Source of the DNA: Clostridiales bacterium
GTDB taxonomy: Bacteria > Bacillota > Clostridia > Lachnospirales > Lachnospiraceae
Direction of reading: 5' to 3'
DNA: 64,000 nt
Assembly (NCBI GenBank): GCA_022770525.1
Contig: JALEHN010000119.1
Span: 1 to 64,000 of the forward strand
This document shows positions 47,076 through 56,400 of the stretch, piece after piece. Position 1 is the first letter of the stretch; each line of letters opens with the position of its first letter. Position numbers and translations under genes: made by a program. The notes beneath the pieces were generated by a model. It was not told where the DNA came from, ran no database searches, and saw only the letters and a list, made by a program, of their open reading frames with translations.

Positions 47076-47786
47076 ATGAGAAAATTATGTCTGAAAGTAT
47101 TTGTGACGGCGGCAGTTATCATCTTTTCGGGATATTTCTTATATTCTGCGGAAAGCAGAAATGAATTTACGATGGCTGACGGTGAAAAGAAACTGATTGC
47201 GCTGACTTTTGATGACGGACCTAAAGCCGGGACGACGGATGTATTGCTGGATGGCTTGAAGGAGAGGGATGTTCATGCAACATTTTTTCTGATTGGCATG
47301 CAAGTGGAAGAAAACGCCACGCTCATACGGCGGATGGCTTATGAAGGGCATCAGATCGGCAATCACACATTTCACCATAAGAATCTTCTGGAGTTAAGTG
47401 ACAGTCAGCAGAAAGAAGAACTGATGCTTTGTTCACAGGTGATTGAAGAAAATTCGATGCGTCAGACGATTTGTGTACGTCCGCCCTATGGTGAGGTGAA
47501 TAACGCCATCAAATCGTGGATAAATGCGCCGATTATTTTATGGTCTGTGGATACAATGGACTGGACCGGCAAAAGTGCCGGCGATATCTCATGTTATATT
47601 GTGGATAAAGTTCAGCCGGGGGATATTATTTTAATGCATGATATTTATGAGGACAGTGTGGAAGGGGCTCTGATGGCTGTAGATGCATTAATTAAAAAGG
47701 GTTATGAATTTGTGACCGTGGAAGAAATGTTTAAGTATCATGGCATTGTGCTGGAAAACGGTAAGGTATACAGAAAAGCATATTAA
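47076..47786 (+). CDS. Polysaccharide deacetylase (NodB domain)
   Basis: A 236-residue protein with an N-terminal membrane or signal segment (LCLKVFVTAAVIIFSGYFLY) and a NodB carbohydrate esterase 4 domain: LTFDDGPKAGTTD (motif 1, metal-binding Asp-Asp), GNHTFHHKN (motif 2, metal His), RPPYGEVN (motif 3), WSVDTMDW (motif 4) and LMHDIYE (motif 5). It probably removes N-acetyl groups from cell-wall glycans outside the membrane. The start is ATG 47076 or 47070, both after AAGCAGG. Confidence 0.9.
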   Translation: MRKLCLKVFVTAAVIIFSGYFLYSAESRNEFTMADGEKKLIALTFDDGPKAGTTDVLLDGLKERDVHATFFLIGMQVEENATLIRRMAYEGHQIGNHTFHHKNLLELSDSQQKEELMLCSQVIEENSMRQTICVRPPYGEVNNAIKSWINAPIILWSVDTMDWTGKSAGDISCYIVDKVQPGDIILMHDIYEDSVEGALMAVDALIKKGYEFVTVEEMFKYHGIVLENGKVYRKAY

Positions 47787-47799
47787 GTTAAAATAAAAA

Positions 47800-47915
47800 A
47801 TGAAGATAAATTAGATAAAAAGCGAACATAAAACAGATAAAAGCGAAAATAAAACAGATAAAAAGCGAACATAAAACAGATAAAAAAAGCGAAAATGAAT
47901 CAGATAATAAATAAA
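47800..47915. repeat. Tandem repeat array after the deacetylase gene, 21-24 bp unit
   Basis: Units AGCGAACATAAAACAGATAA begin at 47821, 47842, 47864 and 47888, differing mainly in the length of the A run; shorter related pieces precede them. Confidence 0.88.
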
Positions 47916-47956
47916 GATAAGTCTTAAAACATAACAAACGAATCGGAGGAAAACAG

Positions 47957-48844
47957 ATGTTAAGAATTGGTTCTCATGTTGGTATGAGCGGTAAAGAAAT
48001 GTTTCTCGGGTCGGTCAGGGAGGCCGTTTCTTATGGTGCGGATACGCTGATGGTATATACCGGAGCACCGCAGAATACGAAAAGAAAAGATATCGGTGAA
48101 TTAAATATTGAGGCCGGATGGCAGCTGATGCGTGAAAAAAATATTGATGAAATTGTGATTCACGCACCGTATATTATCAATCTCGGCAATGCGGTGAAGC
48201 CTGAGACTTTTAAGCTGGCTGTGGAGTTTCTTCAGCTGGAGATTGAGCGGAGTACAGCGATGGGCAGTCATGTGCTTGTCCTGCATCCGGGTGCCCATGT
48301 GGGTGAAGGGGTTGAGACAGGAACTAAAAAAATTATTGAAGGCCTTAATGAGGTGTTAAATAAAGATACAAAGATTTGCATTGCTCTTGAAACGATGGCC
48401 GGCAAAGGCAGTGAAATCGGATGTTCCTTTGAAGAACTGGCTGCTATTTACGATGGTGTTAAGTATAATGATAAATTGAGAGTATGTTTTGATACGTGCC
48501 ATGTCAATGATGCAGGGTATGATATTGTCAATGATTTTGACGGCGTTATTGACCATTTTGATCAGGTTATAGGCAAAGATCAGATTGCTGTTTTTCATAT
48601 CAACGACAGTAAAAATGTTCGTGGCGCAAGAAAAGACCGTCATGAAAATATCGGGTACGGACATATAGGATTTGAAACATTATATAACATTGTTCATCAT
48701 AAAGATTTTATTGATATTCCGAAAATTCTTGAGACACCATATATAAAAACGGATGATACGCAAAAACTTGCGGATTATGGAATTACCGGCGAGGTTAAAA
48801 AAGACGTCCCTCCGTATAAGTATGAAATTGAAAGGCTTCGGTGA
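47957..48844 (+). CDS. nfo: Endonuclease IV (AP endonuclease)
   Basis: A 295-residue TIM-barrel, three-zinc enzyme for base-excision repair. Signatures [40 protein letters not shown] and [22 protein letters not shown] are all intact. It cleaves 5' to abasic sites. CGGAGG 8 bases before ATG. Confidence 0.96.
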   Translation: MLRIGSHVGMSGKEMFLGSVREAVSYGADTLMVYTGAPQNTKRKDIGELNIEAGWQLMREKNIDEIVIHAPYIINLGNAVKPETFKLAVEFLQLEIERSTAMGSHVLVLHPGAHVGEGVETGTKKIIEGLNEVLNKDTKICIALETMAGKGSEIGCSFEELAAIYDGVKYNDKLRVCFDTCHVNDAGYDIVNDFDGVIDHFDQVIGKDQIAVFHINDSKNVRGARKDRHENIGYGHIGFETLYNIVHHKDFIDIPKILETPYIKTDDTQKLADYGITGEVKKDVPPYKYEIERLR

Positions 48845-48897
48845 GCCTGTTTCACAATATCAAATGATAAAAACAGGAAAACAGGTCTGTGAAAATA

Positions 48898-49055
48898 AAA
48901 TGCATGTCGTAAAAATAGGAGGCGCATCGGAAAACAGGATGTATATCGGAAAAATAGGAGGCGTATCGGAAAACAGGAGGCGTATCGGAAAAACAGGAGG
49001 CGTATCGGAAAACAGGATTCATATCGGAAAAATAGGATGCATATCGGAAAAAACG
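48898..49055. repeat. Tandem repeat array, 19-20 bp unit, upstream of the sulfhydrylase gene
   Basis: Seven to eight units of AGGAGGCGTATCGGAAAAC with GGAGG/GGATG/GGATT variants fill the gap after nfo. Several units carry GGAGG, which looks like a ribosome binding site, but none precedes an ORF. Confidence 0.9.
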
Positions 49056-49127
49056 TTGTCAGATAGAAAAAGGATGTGCTATGATAGATAAAAGAAAAAT
49101 ATATGATGAAGATAGGAGAAATAAACA

Positions 49128-50390
49128 ATGAGAGATGAGACAAAATGTTTACGTTCAGGATATAAGCCGGAAAATGGTGCTCCCGGTGTCATGCCTATTG
49201 TACAGAGTACAACTTATGTATTTGATAATACAGCAGAAGTTGCCGGTTTATTTGATATGCCGACGGCCCATATGTATTCAAGATTTTCAAATCCTACAAC
49301 AGAAGTTGTGGAAAAGAAAATTGCGGATCTTGAGGGCGGTGTCGGCGCGATGTGTACATCGTCAGGCCAGGCAGCTTCCCTGCTTTCAATTTTAAATGTA
49401 TGTAATGCCGGTGACAGTTTTGTCAGTACATCAACGATTTATGGCGGTACAGTGAATTTGTTTGCTGTAACACTGAAGAAACTCGGGATTGAATGTATTT
49501 TTGTGGATGCTGAAGCATCAGAAGAAGAAATTTCAAAGGCTTTTAAGCCGAATACAAAAGCGATGTTTTCAGAAACACTGGCAAATCCGGCTTTATGCGT
49601 ACTGGATATTGAAAAAATGGCAAGAATTGCCCATGCAAACGGGGTGCCTCTGATTGTGGATAATACATTTGCAACACCTATTTTATGTAAACCATTTGAG
49701 TTTGGCGCAGATATTGTTGTCCATTCTACAACAAAATATATGGATGGACATGCACTTCAGGGCGGCGGTGTTATTGTCGACAGCGGTAATTTTGACTGGA
49801 CAAACGGTAAATTCCCTGATTTTACAGAACCTGATGAATCTTATCACGGTGTTGTATATACAAAAGAATTCGGAAATATGGCATATATCATTAAAGCAAG
49901 AATGCAGCTGATGAGAGATTTTGGATGCTACCCGTCTGCACATTCTTCATTCCTGTTAAACATCGGTCTTGAGACACTGCCGGTGCGTATGGAAAGATAT
50001 TGCAGTAATGCATTGAAAGTTGCATCTTATTTTAAATCATCAGACAAGATTGAATCTGTGATTTATCCGGGACTTGAAAGTGATGCACATCATGAGAGAG
50101 CTAAAAAGTACCTGCCAAAGGGTACAAGCGGCGTTATATCTATCGTCATTAAAGGCGGAAAAGCAAATGCTGTGAAGTTTATGGACAGTCTTAAAATGGC
50201 ATCCAATGAGGTTCATGTTGCTGATATCCGCACATGTGTCCTTCATCCGGCCAGTGAAACACATCGCCAGTTAACAGATGAGCAGCTGATTGCAGCCGGT
50301 ATTAATCCTGGTATGGTACGTTTTTCAGTCGGCCTTGAGCATGTGGATGATATTATTGAGGATATTGAACAGGCACTGGCAGCTATTTAA
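49128..50390 (+). CDS. O-acetylhomoserine aminocarboxypropyltransferase/cystathionine gamma-synthase family PLP enzyme
   Basis: A 420-residue Cys/Met-metabolism PLP enzyme. The PLP lysine lies in VVHSTTKYMDGHALQGG, the ring-stacking region in CTSSGQAASLLSIL, and VDNTFATPILCKPFEFGAD is the family block. Best fit is direct sulfhydrylation of O-acetylhomoserine to homocysteine, but cystathionine synthase or lyase activity cannot be excluded. The leader holds the repeat array and no S-box. AGGAG lies 9-10 bases before ATG. Confidence 0.9.
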   Translation: MRDETKCLRSGYKPENGAPGVMPIVQSTTYVFDNTAEVAGLFDMPTAHMYSRFSNPTTEVVEKKIADLEGGVGAMCTSSGQAASLLSILNVCNAGDSFVSTSTIYGGTVNLFAVTLKKLGIECIFVDAEASEEEISKAFKPNTKAMFSETLANPALCVLDIEKMARIAHANGVPLIVDNTFATPILCKPFEFGADIVVHSTTKYMDGHALQGGGVIVDSGNFDWTNGKFPDFTEPDESYHGVVYTKEFGNMAYIIKARMQLMRDFGCYPSAHSSFLLNIGLETLPVRMERYCSNALKVASYFKSSDKIESVIYPGLESDAHHERAKKYLPKGTSGVISIVIKGGKANAVKFMDSLKMASNEVHVADIRTCVLHPASETHRQLTDEQLIAAGINPGMVRFSVGLEHVDDIIEDIEQALAAI

Positions 50391-50492
50391 TGAAAAATTG
50401 CAGAATACTTTCGTCGATTTTGAGCGTGAAAAGCACCAAAAATCGGCGTTAGGCTCATTTGTCGGGCAACTCTTAATATTAAGGAGAAGTGT

Positions 50493-52187
50493 ATGAAAAA
50501 AAAGGAAATTTTGATATTCGGACATAGAAATCCCGATACGGATTCTATTTGTTCTGCAATTGCCTGTGCTTATTTAAAAAATCAAATGGTGAAGATGGCG
50601 AAGGAGCATCAGGTAGATTATTTTGGAAAAATTGACACTGATGCGGTCTATGTACCAAAACGGGCAGGTGTTATTAATCCTGAGACAGATTATGTATTAA
50701 AGCGTTTTGGTGTCAATCCGCCGGCATATTTGCAGGATGTCCGCAAGCAGGTTGCGGATATTAATGTCCGGAAGCTTGATGGTATTCCAAGGAAGCTTTC
50801 ACTGAAACGCGCATGGCGTCTGATGCGTACAGTCAATGCGGCTACACTGCCTATCGTCGATGAAAACGGAATCATGGAAGGTCTGATTACGATCGGTGAC
50901 ATTGCAAGAGCTTACATGGCGGTTTTTGATAACGGAATCTTAAGCGCAGCCGGTACATCTTATGAAAATGTACTGGATGCGCTTGACGGTACAATGCTTG
51001 TGGGTGATAAAGAGGCCTATATTAATGAGGGAAGAATTTTTATCGCTGCAGCCAATATTGAAGTGATGAAAAATCATATCCATGAAAATGATATTATTAT
51101 TTTAGGAAACAGATATGAGACGCAGCTGTTTGCTATTGAAAGACATGTGGGATGCATTATCGTATGTGAGGGTGCGCCGGTGTCAAGAACAATCCGTAAG
51201 CTTGCTGAAAATAACGGCTGTAAGGTCATTAGTTCCCCGCATGATGCGTATACAGTGGCGCGTCTGATCACACAGAGTGTGCCTGTCGATTATTTTATGA
51301 CAAAAACAGAAAATATCGTGTCTTTCAGAAAGAAAGATTATATTGATGATATTAAAGGCATCATGACAAAGTTAAGACACAGAGACTTCCCGATCATTAC
51401 AAAGGATCAGAAGTTTGTCGGTATGATTTCTAGACGTTCTCTTTTGGATATGCCGGCAAAGAGAATTATTCTTGTGGATCATAATGAAATGGACCAGGCT
51501 GTGGCCGGTTTATTTGATGCGGAGGTTGTGGAGATTATTGACCATCATAAGCTTGGCACGGTTGAAACGATCAAGCCTGTGAATGTCCGCAATCAGCCGG
51601 TTGGATGTACGGCGACAATTATTTATCAGATGTTTATTGAAAATGGTGTGGATATCCCGGGGGATATCGCAGGACTTTTGTGTTCTGCTATTTTATCGGA
51701 TACACTGCTTTTCCGTTCACCGACCTGCACGCAGACAGATGAAGATGCTGCAAGAGCTCTGGCGGCGATTGCCGGTGTTGATCCGCAGGAACTGGCAGAC
51801 TCGATGTTTAAAGCGGGAAGTAATCTTGATGCAAAGACTGAAGAAGAAATTTTCTATCAGGATTATAAGAAATTTGTTTCCGGAAATACGAACTTTGGTG
51901 TCAGCCAGGTACTTGTTATGTCTGCTGATGAAAGAAAAAAAGTGTCAAAGCGGATGGCTTCTTATGTTGAGAAAGCAAGAGAAGATAAAGGGCAGAATAT
52001 GATGTTTCTGCTCGTTACAAATATTGTGGATGAGACAACAGAATTATTATTTTCCGGTGATAAAGCAAAAGAAATTATTGAAGAGACCTTTGGCGGCAGT
52101 GTATCTAACGGGGTTCTGCTGCTTCCGGGTGTTGTTTCAAGAAAAAAACAGTTTATTCCGCCATTAATGACGACATTACAGCAATAG
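50493..52187 (+). CDS. CBS-domain family II inorganic pyrophosphatase, copy 1
   Basis: A 564-residue DHH-superfamily phosphohydrolase: GHRNPDTDS (residues 10-18), VDHNE (about 329) and IDHHKLG (about 349) bind the metals, and the DHHA2 part ends with PGVVSRKKQFIPPL. A long insertion after the first DHH block contains CBS 1 (AATLPIVDENGIMEGLITIGD), a DRTGG-like domain and CBS 2 (RDFPIITKDQKFVGMISRRS). In known members adenine nucleotides bind the CBS pair and regulate hydrolysis of PPi to 2 Pi. AAGGAG 7 bases before ATG. It is followed after 13 bases by a paralogous gene. Confidence 0.9.
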   Translation: MKKKEILIFGHRNPDTDSICSAIACAYLKNQMVKMAKEHQVDYFGKIDTDAVYVPKRAGVINPETDYVLKRFGVNPPAYLQDVRKQVADINVRKLDGIPRKLSLKRAWRLMRTVNAATLPIVDENGIMEGLITIGDIARAYMAVFDNGILSAAGTSYENVLDALDGTMLVGDKEAYINEGRIFIAAANIEVMKNHIHENDIIILGNRYETQLFAIERHVGCIIVCEGAPVSRTIRKLAENNGCKVISSPHDAYTVARLITQSVPVDYFMTKTENIVSFRKKDYIDDIKGIMTKLRHRDFPIITKDQKFVGMISRRSLLDMPAKRIILVDHNEMDQAVAGLFDAEVVEIIDHHKLGTVETIKPVNVRNQPVGCTATIIYQMFIENGVDIPGDIAGLLCSAILSDTLLFRSPTCTQTDEDAARALAAIAGVDPQELADSMFKAGSNLDAKTEEEIFYQDYKKFVSGNTNFGVSQVLVMSADERKKVSKRMASYVEKAREDKGQNMMFLLVTNIVDETTELLFSGDKAKEIIEETFGGSVSNGVLLLPGVVSRKKQFIPPLMTTLQQ

Positions 52188-52200
52188 GGGGCAGAAATAG

Positions 52201-53847
52201 ATGAAAAAAGAAATATTTGTTATTGGGCATAAAAATCCTGATACGGATTCCATCTGTTCTGCGATTGCCTATGCGTATTTGAAAAACCAGATATCCGATG
52301 AAAAGTATGTTCCGAAGCGCGCGGGACAGATCAGTGCGGAAACAGCTTATGCCCTGAATTATTTTAATACCGACGAGCCGACTTATATCAATGATGTGCG
52401 CAGTCAGGTAAAGGATGCTGTTTTGGAAAACGGTGAACGTGTCCGCAGAGACATGTCTTTAAAAAATGCGTGGACTGTACTGAAGGAAAAACATTTGTCA
52501 ACGCTGGCAGTTGTCAATGAAAATGACGAAATGGAAGGTGTGATCACTGTCGGTGATATTACACGGTCTTTCATGGGTGTTTATGACAGCCGCATTTTGT
52601 CCGACGCAAAAACGCCGTATAAAAATATTGTAGAGACACTGGAAGGGCAGCTTGTTGTCGGTGATATTAATCAGCATGTAGAAAAAGGAAAAGTGCTTAT
52701 CGCGGCGGCAAATCCTGATTTGATGGAAGATTATATAGACGAGGGTGATATCGTTATTCTCGGTGACAGATATGAGACACAGCTTTGTGCCATTGAAATG
52801 AATGCAAGCTGTATTATTGTATGTGTAGGTGCTGAAGTATCGGACAGTATTATTGCTCTTGCAAAAGAAAAAGGATGCGCAATTATTAAGACAGCTTATG
52901 ATACTTATATTACAGCGCGTCTGATGAATCAAAGTATTCCGATATCACATTTTATGGTAACGGAAAATCTCATTACATTTAAGACAGAAGAGTTTATCGA
53001 AGATGTTCGTCGGGTCATGGCATCAAAAAGGCACAGAGATTTTCCTGTGGTGGATCATCAGGGCAGATTTGTCGGCATGCTGACCCGGCACAGTCTGATT
53101 GATATGAATAAAAAGAGACTTGTGCTTGTGGATCATAATGAAAGAAATCAGGCTGTTGACGGTGTGGATGATGCGGAGATCATGGAACTGATCGACCACC
53201 ATAAACTTGGATATGTGGAAACATTAAAGCCTGTATTTTTCAGAAATCAGCCGGTTGGATGCACATCGACGATCGTGTACCTGATGTACAGGGAAAAAGG
53301 TGTTGAAATTCCGAAAAACATAGCGGGGCTTATGTGTTCGGCGATTATTTCAGATACATTAATGTACCGTTCACCGACATGTACACCGGTGGATAAAATG
53401 GCTGCCGGGGCATTGGCAAAAATTGCCGGTATTGAGGTTGAAGCTTATGCCATGGATATGTTTAATGCGGGAAGCAATCTGAAATCCAAATCGGCAGAAG
53501 AAATATTCTATCAGGATTTCAAGAAATTCACAGCCGGAAGCAGAAATTACGGTGTTGGACAGATTACATCGATTAATCATAAAGAGCTTGTGGATGTTAA
53601 AGAAAAGCTGATCGGGTATATGGAAACTGCAGGTGCCAAGCATGATGTCGGTATGGTGTTCTTTATGCTTACAGATATTTTAAAAGAATCGACGGAATTG
53701 CTCTGTGAAGGCAGCGGCGCTTATGAAGCGGCTATGGAAGCCTTCGGAGCTACAGGTGACGGTGTCACAGTCAATCTTCCGGGCGTTGTTTCAAGAAAGA
53801 AGCAGCTGATTCCGAAGCTGATGGGTGTTATGCAGAAACAGGCATAG
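52201..53847 (+). CDS. CBS-domain family II inorganic pyrophosphatase, copy 2
   Basis: A 548-residue paralog of the preceding protein with the same order DHH - CBS - DRTGG-like - CBS - DHH - DHHA2 and the same motifs (GHKNPDTDS, VDHNERNQAVDG, IDHHKLGYVE, PGVVSRKKQLIPKL). It lacks about 16 residues present after LKNQ in copy 1. All metal ligands visible in copy 1 are kept, so both should be active; divergence in the CBS regions suggests different regulation. GGGGG precedes the ATG by 9 bases. Confidence 0.9.
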   Translation: MKKEIFVIGHKNPDTDSICSAIAYAYLKNQISDEKYVPKRAGQISAETAYALNYFNTDEPTYINDVRSQVKDAVLENGERVRRDMSLKNAWTVLKEKHLSTLAVVNENDEMEGVITVGDITRSFMGVYDSRILSDAKTPYKNIVETLEGQLVVGDINQHVEKGKVLIAAANPDLMEDYIDEGDIVILGDRYETQLCAIEMNASCIIVCVGAEVSDSIIALAKEKGCAIIKTAYDTYITARLMNQSIPISHFMVTENLITFKTEEFIEDVRRVMASKRHRDFPVVDHQGRFVGMLTRHSLIDMNKKRLVLVDHNERNQAVDGVDDAEIMELIDHHKLGYVETLKPVFFRNQPVGCTSTIVYLMYREKGVEIPKNIAGLMCSAIISDTLMYRSPTCTPVDKMAAGALAKIAGIEVEAYAMDMFNAGSNLKSKSAEEIFYQDFKKFTAGSRNYGVGQITSINHKELVDVKEKLIGYMETAGAKHDVGMVFFMLTDILKESTELLCEGSGAYEAAMEAFGATGDGVTVNLPGVVSRKKQLIPKLMGVMQKQA

Positions 53848-53919
53848 CTTTAGTTTCGGGCAGGCTATAAAAAAGTGCTGATGCAAGCACAGAAATGATA
53901 TGAAAAACAGAGATTTGGA

Positions 53920-53944
53920 AAGGGGCTTGTAAAAGCCCCTTTTT
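53920..53944 (+). terminator. Terminator after the pyrophosphatase pair
   Basis: AAGGGGCTT-GTA-AAAGCCCCTT followed by further T residues, a classic intrinsic terminator. Confidence 0.9.
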
Positions 53945-53986
53945 CAGCGTAAAATAATAGAAAATCTTTCAGGGAGGATATATTTT

Positions 53987-54565
53987 ATGGCAAAACAGCA
54001 GTGGAAACCGGGAAATATGCTTTATCCGCTGCCGGCAGTGATGGTCAGCTGCGGTGATAAAGCCGGTAATAAAAATGTTTTGACAGCAGCCTGGACAGGA
54101 ACGATTTGTTCTGATCCGGCGATGGTTTATGTTTCTGTACGAAAAAGCAGATATTCGCATCATATGATTAAGGAAACCGGCGAGTATGTCATTAATCTGA
54201 CCACTGAGGCTCTGGCAAAGGCGACGGATTTTGTCGGCGTGCGTTCAGGAAAAGATTTGGATAAGTTTAAAGAAATGCATTTGACGCCTGTAATGGGAAC
54301 TTTAAAATATGCGCCGATGATCGATGAGAGTCCGGTATGTATCGAGTGTATTGTAGAGCAGGTGATGGAACTTGGAAGTCATGATATGTTCATAGCTAAG
54401 GTGAAAAGTGTATTTGCCGATGAAAAATATATGGATAAATCCGGAAAATTTGATCTGGCCAAGGCAAATCCAATCGTTTATTCACATGGGCAGTACTTTG
54501 GTATGGGGAAAAAAATCGGAAAATTTGGTTTCTCTGTGGAAAAAAAGAAAAAATCGGTTCGGTGA
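53987..54565 (+). CDS. Flavin reductase family protein (FMN-binding split barrel)
   Basis: A 192-residue protein: NMLYPLPAVMVSCGDKAGNK, then NVLTAAWTGTICSDPAMVYVSV and the RYSHHMIKETGEYVINL block are typical of flavoredoxin-like split-barrel proteins that bind FMN. Electron donor and partner are unknown. GGGAGG 9 bases before ATG. The gene for DNA polymerase IV follows after 6 bases. Confidence 0.88.
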   Translation: MAKQQWKPGNMLYPLPAVMVSCGDKAGNKNVLTAAWTGTICSDPAMVYVSVRKSRYSHHMIKETGEYVINLTTEALAKATDFVGVRSGKDLDKFKEMHLTPVMGTLKYAPMIDESPVCIECIVEQVMELGSHDMFIAKVKSVFADEKYMDKSGKFDLAKANPIVYSHGQYFGMGKKIGKFGFSVEKKKKSVR

Positions 54566-54571
54566 TGTTGC

Positions 54572-55795
54572 ATGGCAGAGCAAATATGGTTTCATATTGA
54601 TGTAAACAGCGCTTTTTTAAGCTGGACGGCCGTGGATGAGATCGCGGCCGGAAAAAACAGAGATTTACGGCAGATGGCTGCGATTATCGGCGGTGACATA
54701 TCCAAACGCCGGGGCGTTGTGTTGGCAAAATCGACAATTGCAAAGTCTTATGGTATACGCACCGGTGAGCCGATTACCGATGCTTTAAAAAAATGTCCGG
54801 ATCTTGTGATTGTACAGCCGGATCACAGCAGGTATGAGTGGTACAGTCAAAAGTTGATGAATCTTTTGAAAACTTACTCTCCAAAGTTATATCAGTATAG
54901 TATTGATGAATGTTTTCTTGCTTATGTTGTGCCTGAGCAGGGACTTTCAAAAAATCAGATCAGGAAACGGGCTGTTTTGGATGCTTATCATTTAAAAGAC
55001 AGAATAAAAAATGAACTGGGATTTACAGTCAATATCGGTATATCTGTCAATAAGCTTCTGGCAAAGATGGCATCGGATTTCAAAAAGCCTGACAGGGTCC
55101 ATACATTATTTCCTGATGAAATACAGGAGAAAATGTGGCCGCTGCCGGTGGGGGATCTGTTTATGGTTGGCCGTTCATCGGCTGAAAGGTTAAAGCTTCT
55201 TGGCATTAAGACAATAGGTGATCTGGCGAAATCAGATCAAGATATGCTGACGGCCCATTTAAAAAGCCATGGAAGGGTGATCTGGGAATATGCCAACGGC
55301 ATAGAGTCAACGCCCCTTGATGCGCGGTCGAAAACAGATCATAAAGGTATTGGAAATTCAATGACACTGTCCCATGATGTGACAGACAGAAAAGAAATAG
55401 CAGGTATTTTAAAGATACTGGCTGAAAAAACAGGTGAGCGGCTCCGTGAGACAGGACAGCTTTCGGGGATGATCTGTGTGGAAATCAAGTATTATCATTT
55501 TAAGTCTGTTTCCCATCAGATGCAGCTTTTGACACCGACAGACAGTTCAAATATGATTTTTAAGGCGGCACAGCAGCTTTTTGATGAATTGTGGAATGAA
55601 GATCCGGTAAGACTTTTAGGTATAAGGCTGTCAAAGCTTTGCAGCAGAAAACAGCAGCAGCTGAATCTTTTTGACATGGAAAATCAGGAAAAGATGCAGA
55701 AGCTTGATCAGGCACTTGATCAAATCAGAAATAAGTTCGGCCAGGATGCCGTCATACGCGGGAGTTTTGTTAAAAGCCCGGGGAAGAAAAAATAA
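54572..55795 (+). CDS. dinB: DNA polymerase IV (Y family)
   Basis: A 407-residue translesion polymerase. WFHIDVNSAFLSW supplies the first catalytic Asp, YSIDECFLAY the other two acidic residues (about 109-118), and a helix-hairpin-helix thumb (SAERLKLLGIKTIGDLAK) and little-finger domain follow. Near the C terminus, QQLNLFDM is a good clamp-binding peptide for DnaN. The ribosome binding site is weak, so translation may be coupled to the flavin reductase gene. Confidence 0.95.
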   Translation: MAEQIWFHIDVNSAFLSWTAVDEIAAGKNRDLRQMAAIIGGDISKRRGVVLAKSTIAKSYGIRTGEPITDALKKCPDLVIVQPDHSRYEWYSQKLMNLLKTYSPKLYQYSIDECFLAYVVPEQGLSKNQIRKRAVLDAYHLKDRIKNELGFTVNIGISVNKLLAKMASDFKKPDRVHTLFPDEIQEKMWPLPVGDLFMVGRSSAERLKLLGIKTIGDLAKSDQDMLTAHLKSHGRVIWEYANGIESTPLDARSKTDHKGIGNSMTLSHDVTDRKEIAGILKILAEKTGERLRETGQLSGMICVEIKYYHFKSVSHQMQLLTPTDSSNMIFKAAQQLFDELWNEDPVRLLGIRLSKLCSRKQQQLNLFDMENQEKMQKLDQALDQIRNKFGQDAVIRGSFVKSPGKKK

Positions 55796-55847
55796 AGAAA
55801 GTTGTGTTTATGATGTAAAATTTATATATGGCATTGAATTAAAATTT

Positions 55848-55877
55848 GTAACTGTTCAGAGCCAGGCAAAATTTCAT
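55848..55877 (+). repeat. Dispersed intergenic repeat, copy f
   Basis: GTAACTGTTCAGAGCCAGGC followed by AAAATTTCAT, the clearest single copy, directly ahead of the kinase gene's ribosome binding site. Confidence 0.75.
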
Positions 55878-55893
55878 AAAGGATGTGATTTTA

Positions 55894-56400
55894 GTGAAGA
55901 ATATTGTTTTGACGGGAATGCCGGGAGCGGGCAAAAGTACAGTCGGTGTCGTGCTGGCAAAAATGCTTGGATACAATTTTATTGATTCCGATCTGCTGAT
56001 TCAGAAGCAGGAAGGTGATATTTTACAGCATCTGATTGAAAAACACGGCATTGATGGATTTTTAAAGATTGAAAACCAGGTCAATCGTGATATACATACA
56101 GAAAGTACAGTGATTTCAACGGGCGGCAGCGTGTGCTACTGCGATGAGGCGATGAGAAAACTGGGAGAAACGGGAATTATTGTATACCTTAAGGTTTCTT
56201 ATGAGAGCCTTAAAAAGAGACTGGGAAGTCTGTCAAAGAGAGGTGTCGTTATCCATAAAGGGTCTACATTACTTGACCTCTATAATGAAAGGACACCGCT
56301 GTATGAAAAGTATGCGCATGTAGTGATCGATGTGGACGGTCTGACGATTCAGGAGGCCATTGATACGGTCAGCAGCAACGTGGAGAGATTATTAAATTGA
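55894..56400 (+). CDS. Shikimate kinase-like protein
   Basis: A 168-residue P-loop kinase: Walker A GMPGAGKSTVG (residues 8-18), IDSDLLI with the shikimate-binding Asp, VISTGGSVCYC for the glycine-rich loop and ERTPLYEKYA for the lid/adenine side. The FRxxE motif that gives a shikimate-contacting Arg reads FLKIEN here, so the specificity is not certain. GTG 55894 is favoured by AAAGGA 10 bases upstream; GTG 55885 is too close. Its stop overlaps the next start (TTGA). Confidence 0.78.
   Translation: MKNIVLTGMPGAGKSTVGVVLAKMLGYNFIDSDLLIQKQEGDILQHLIEKHGIDGFLKIENQVNRDIHTESTVISTGGSVCYCDEAMRKLGETGIIVYLKVSYESLKKRLGSLSKRGVVIHKGSTLLDLYNERTPLYEKYAHVVIDVDGLTIQEAIDTVSSNVERLLN

Noticed and set aside
48898-49055. 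CRISPR-like regular repeats
   Set aside because: Units are contiguous with no unique spacers and no cas gene is present, so these are tandem minisatellites.
48845-49127. S-box in front of the sulfhydrylase gene
   Set aside because: The leader consists of the tandem array; none of the SAM-I core sequences are present.
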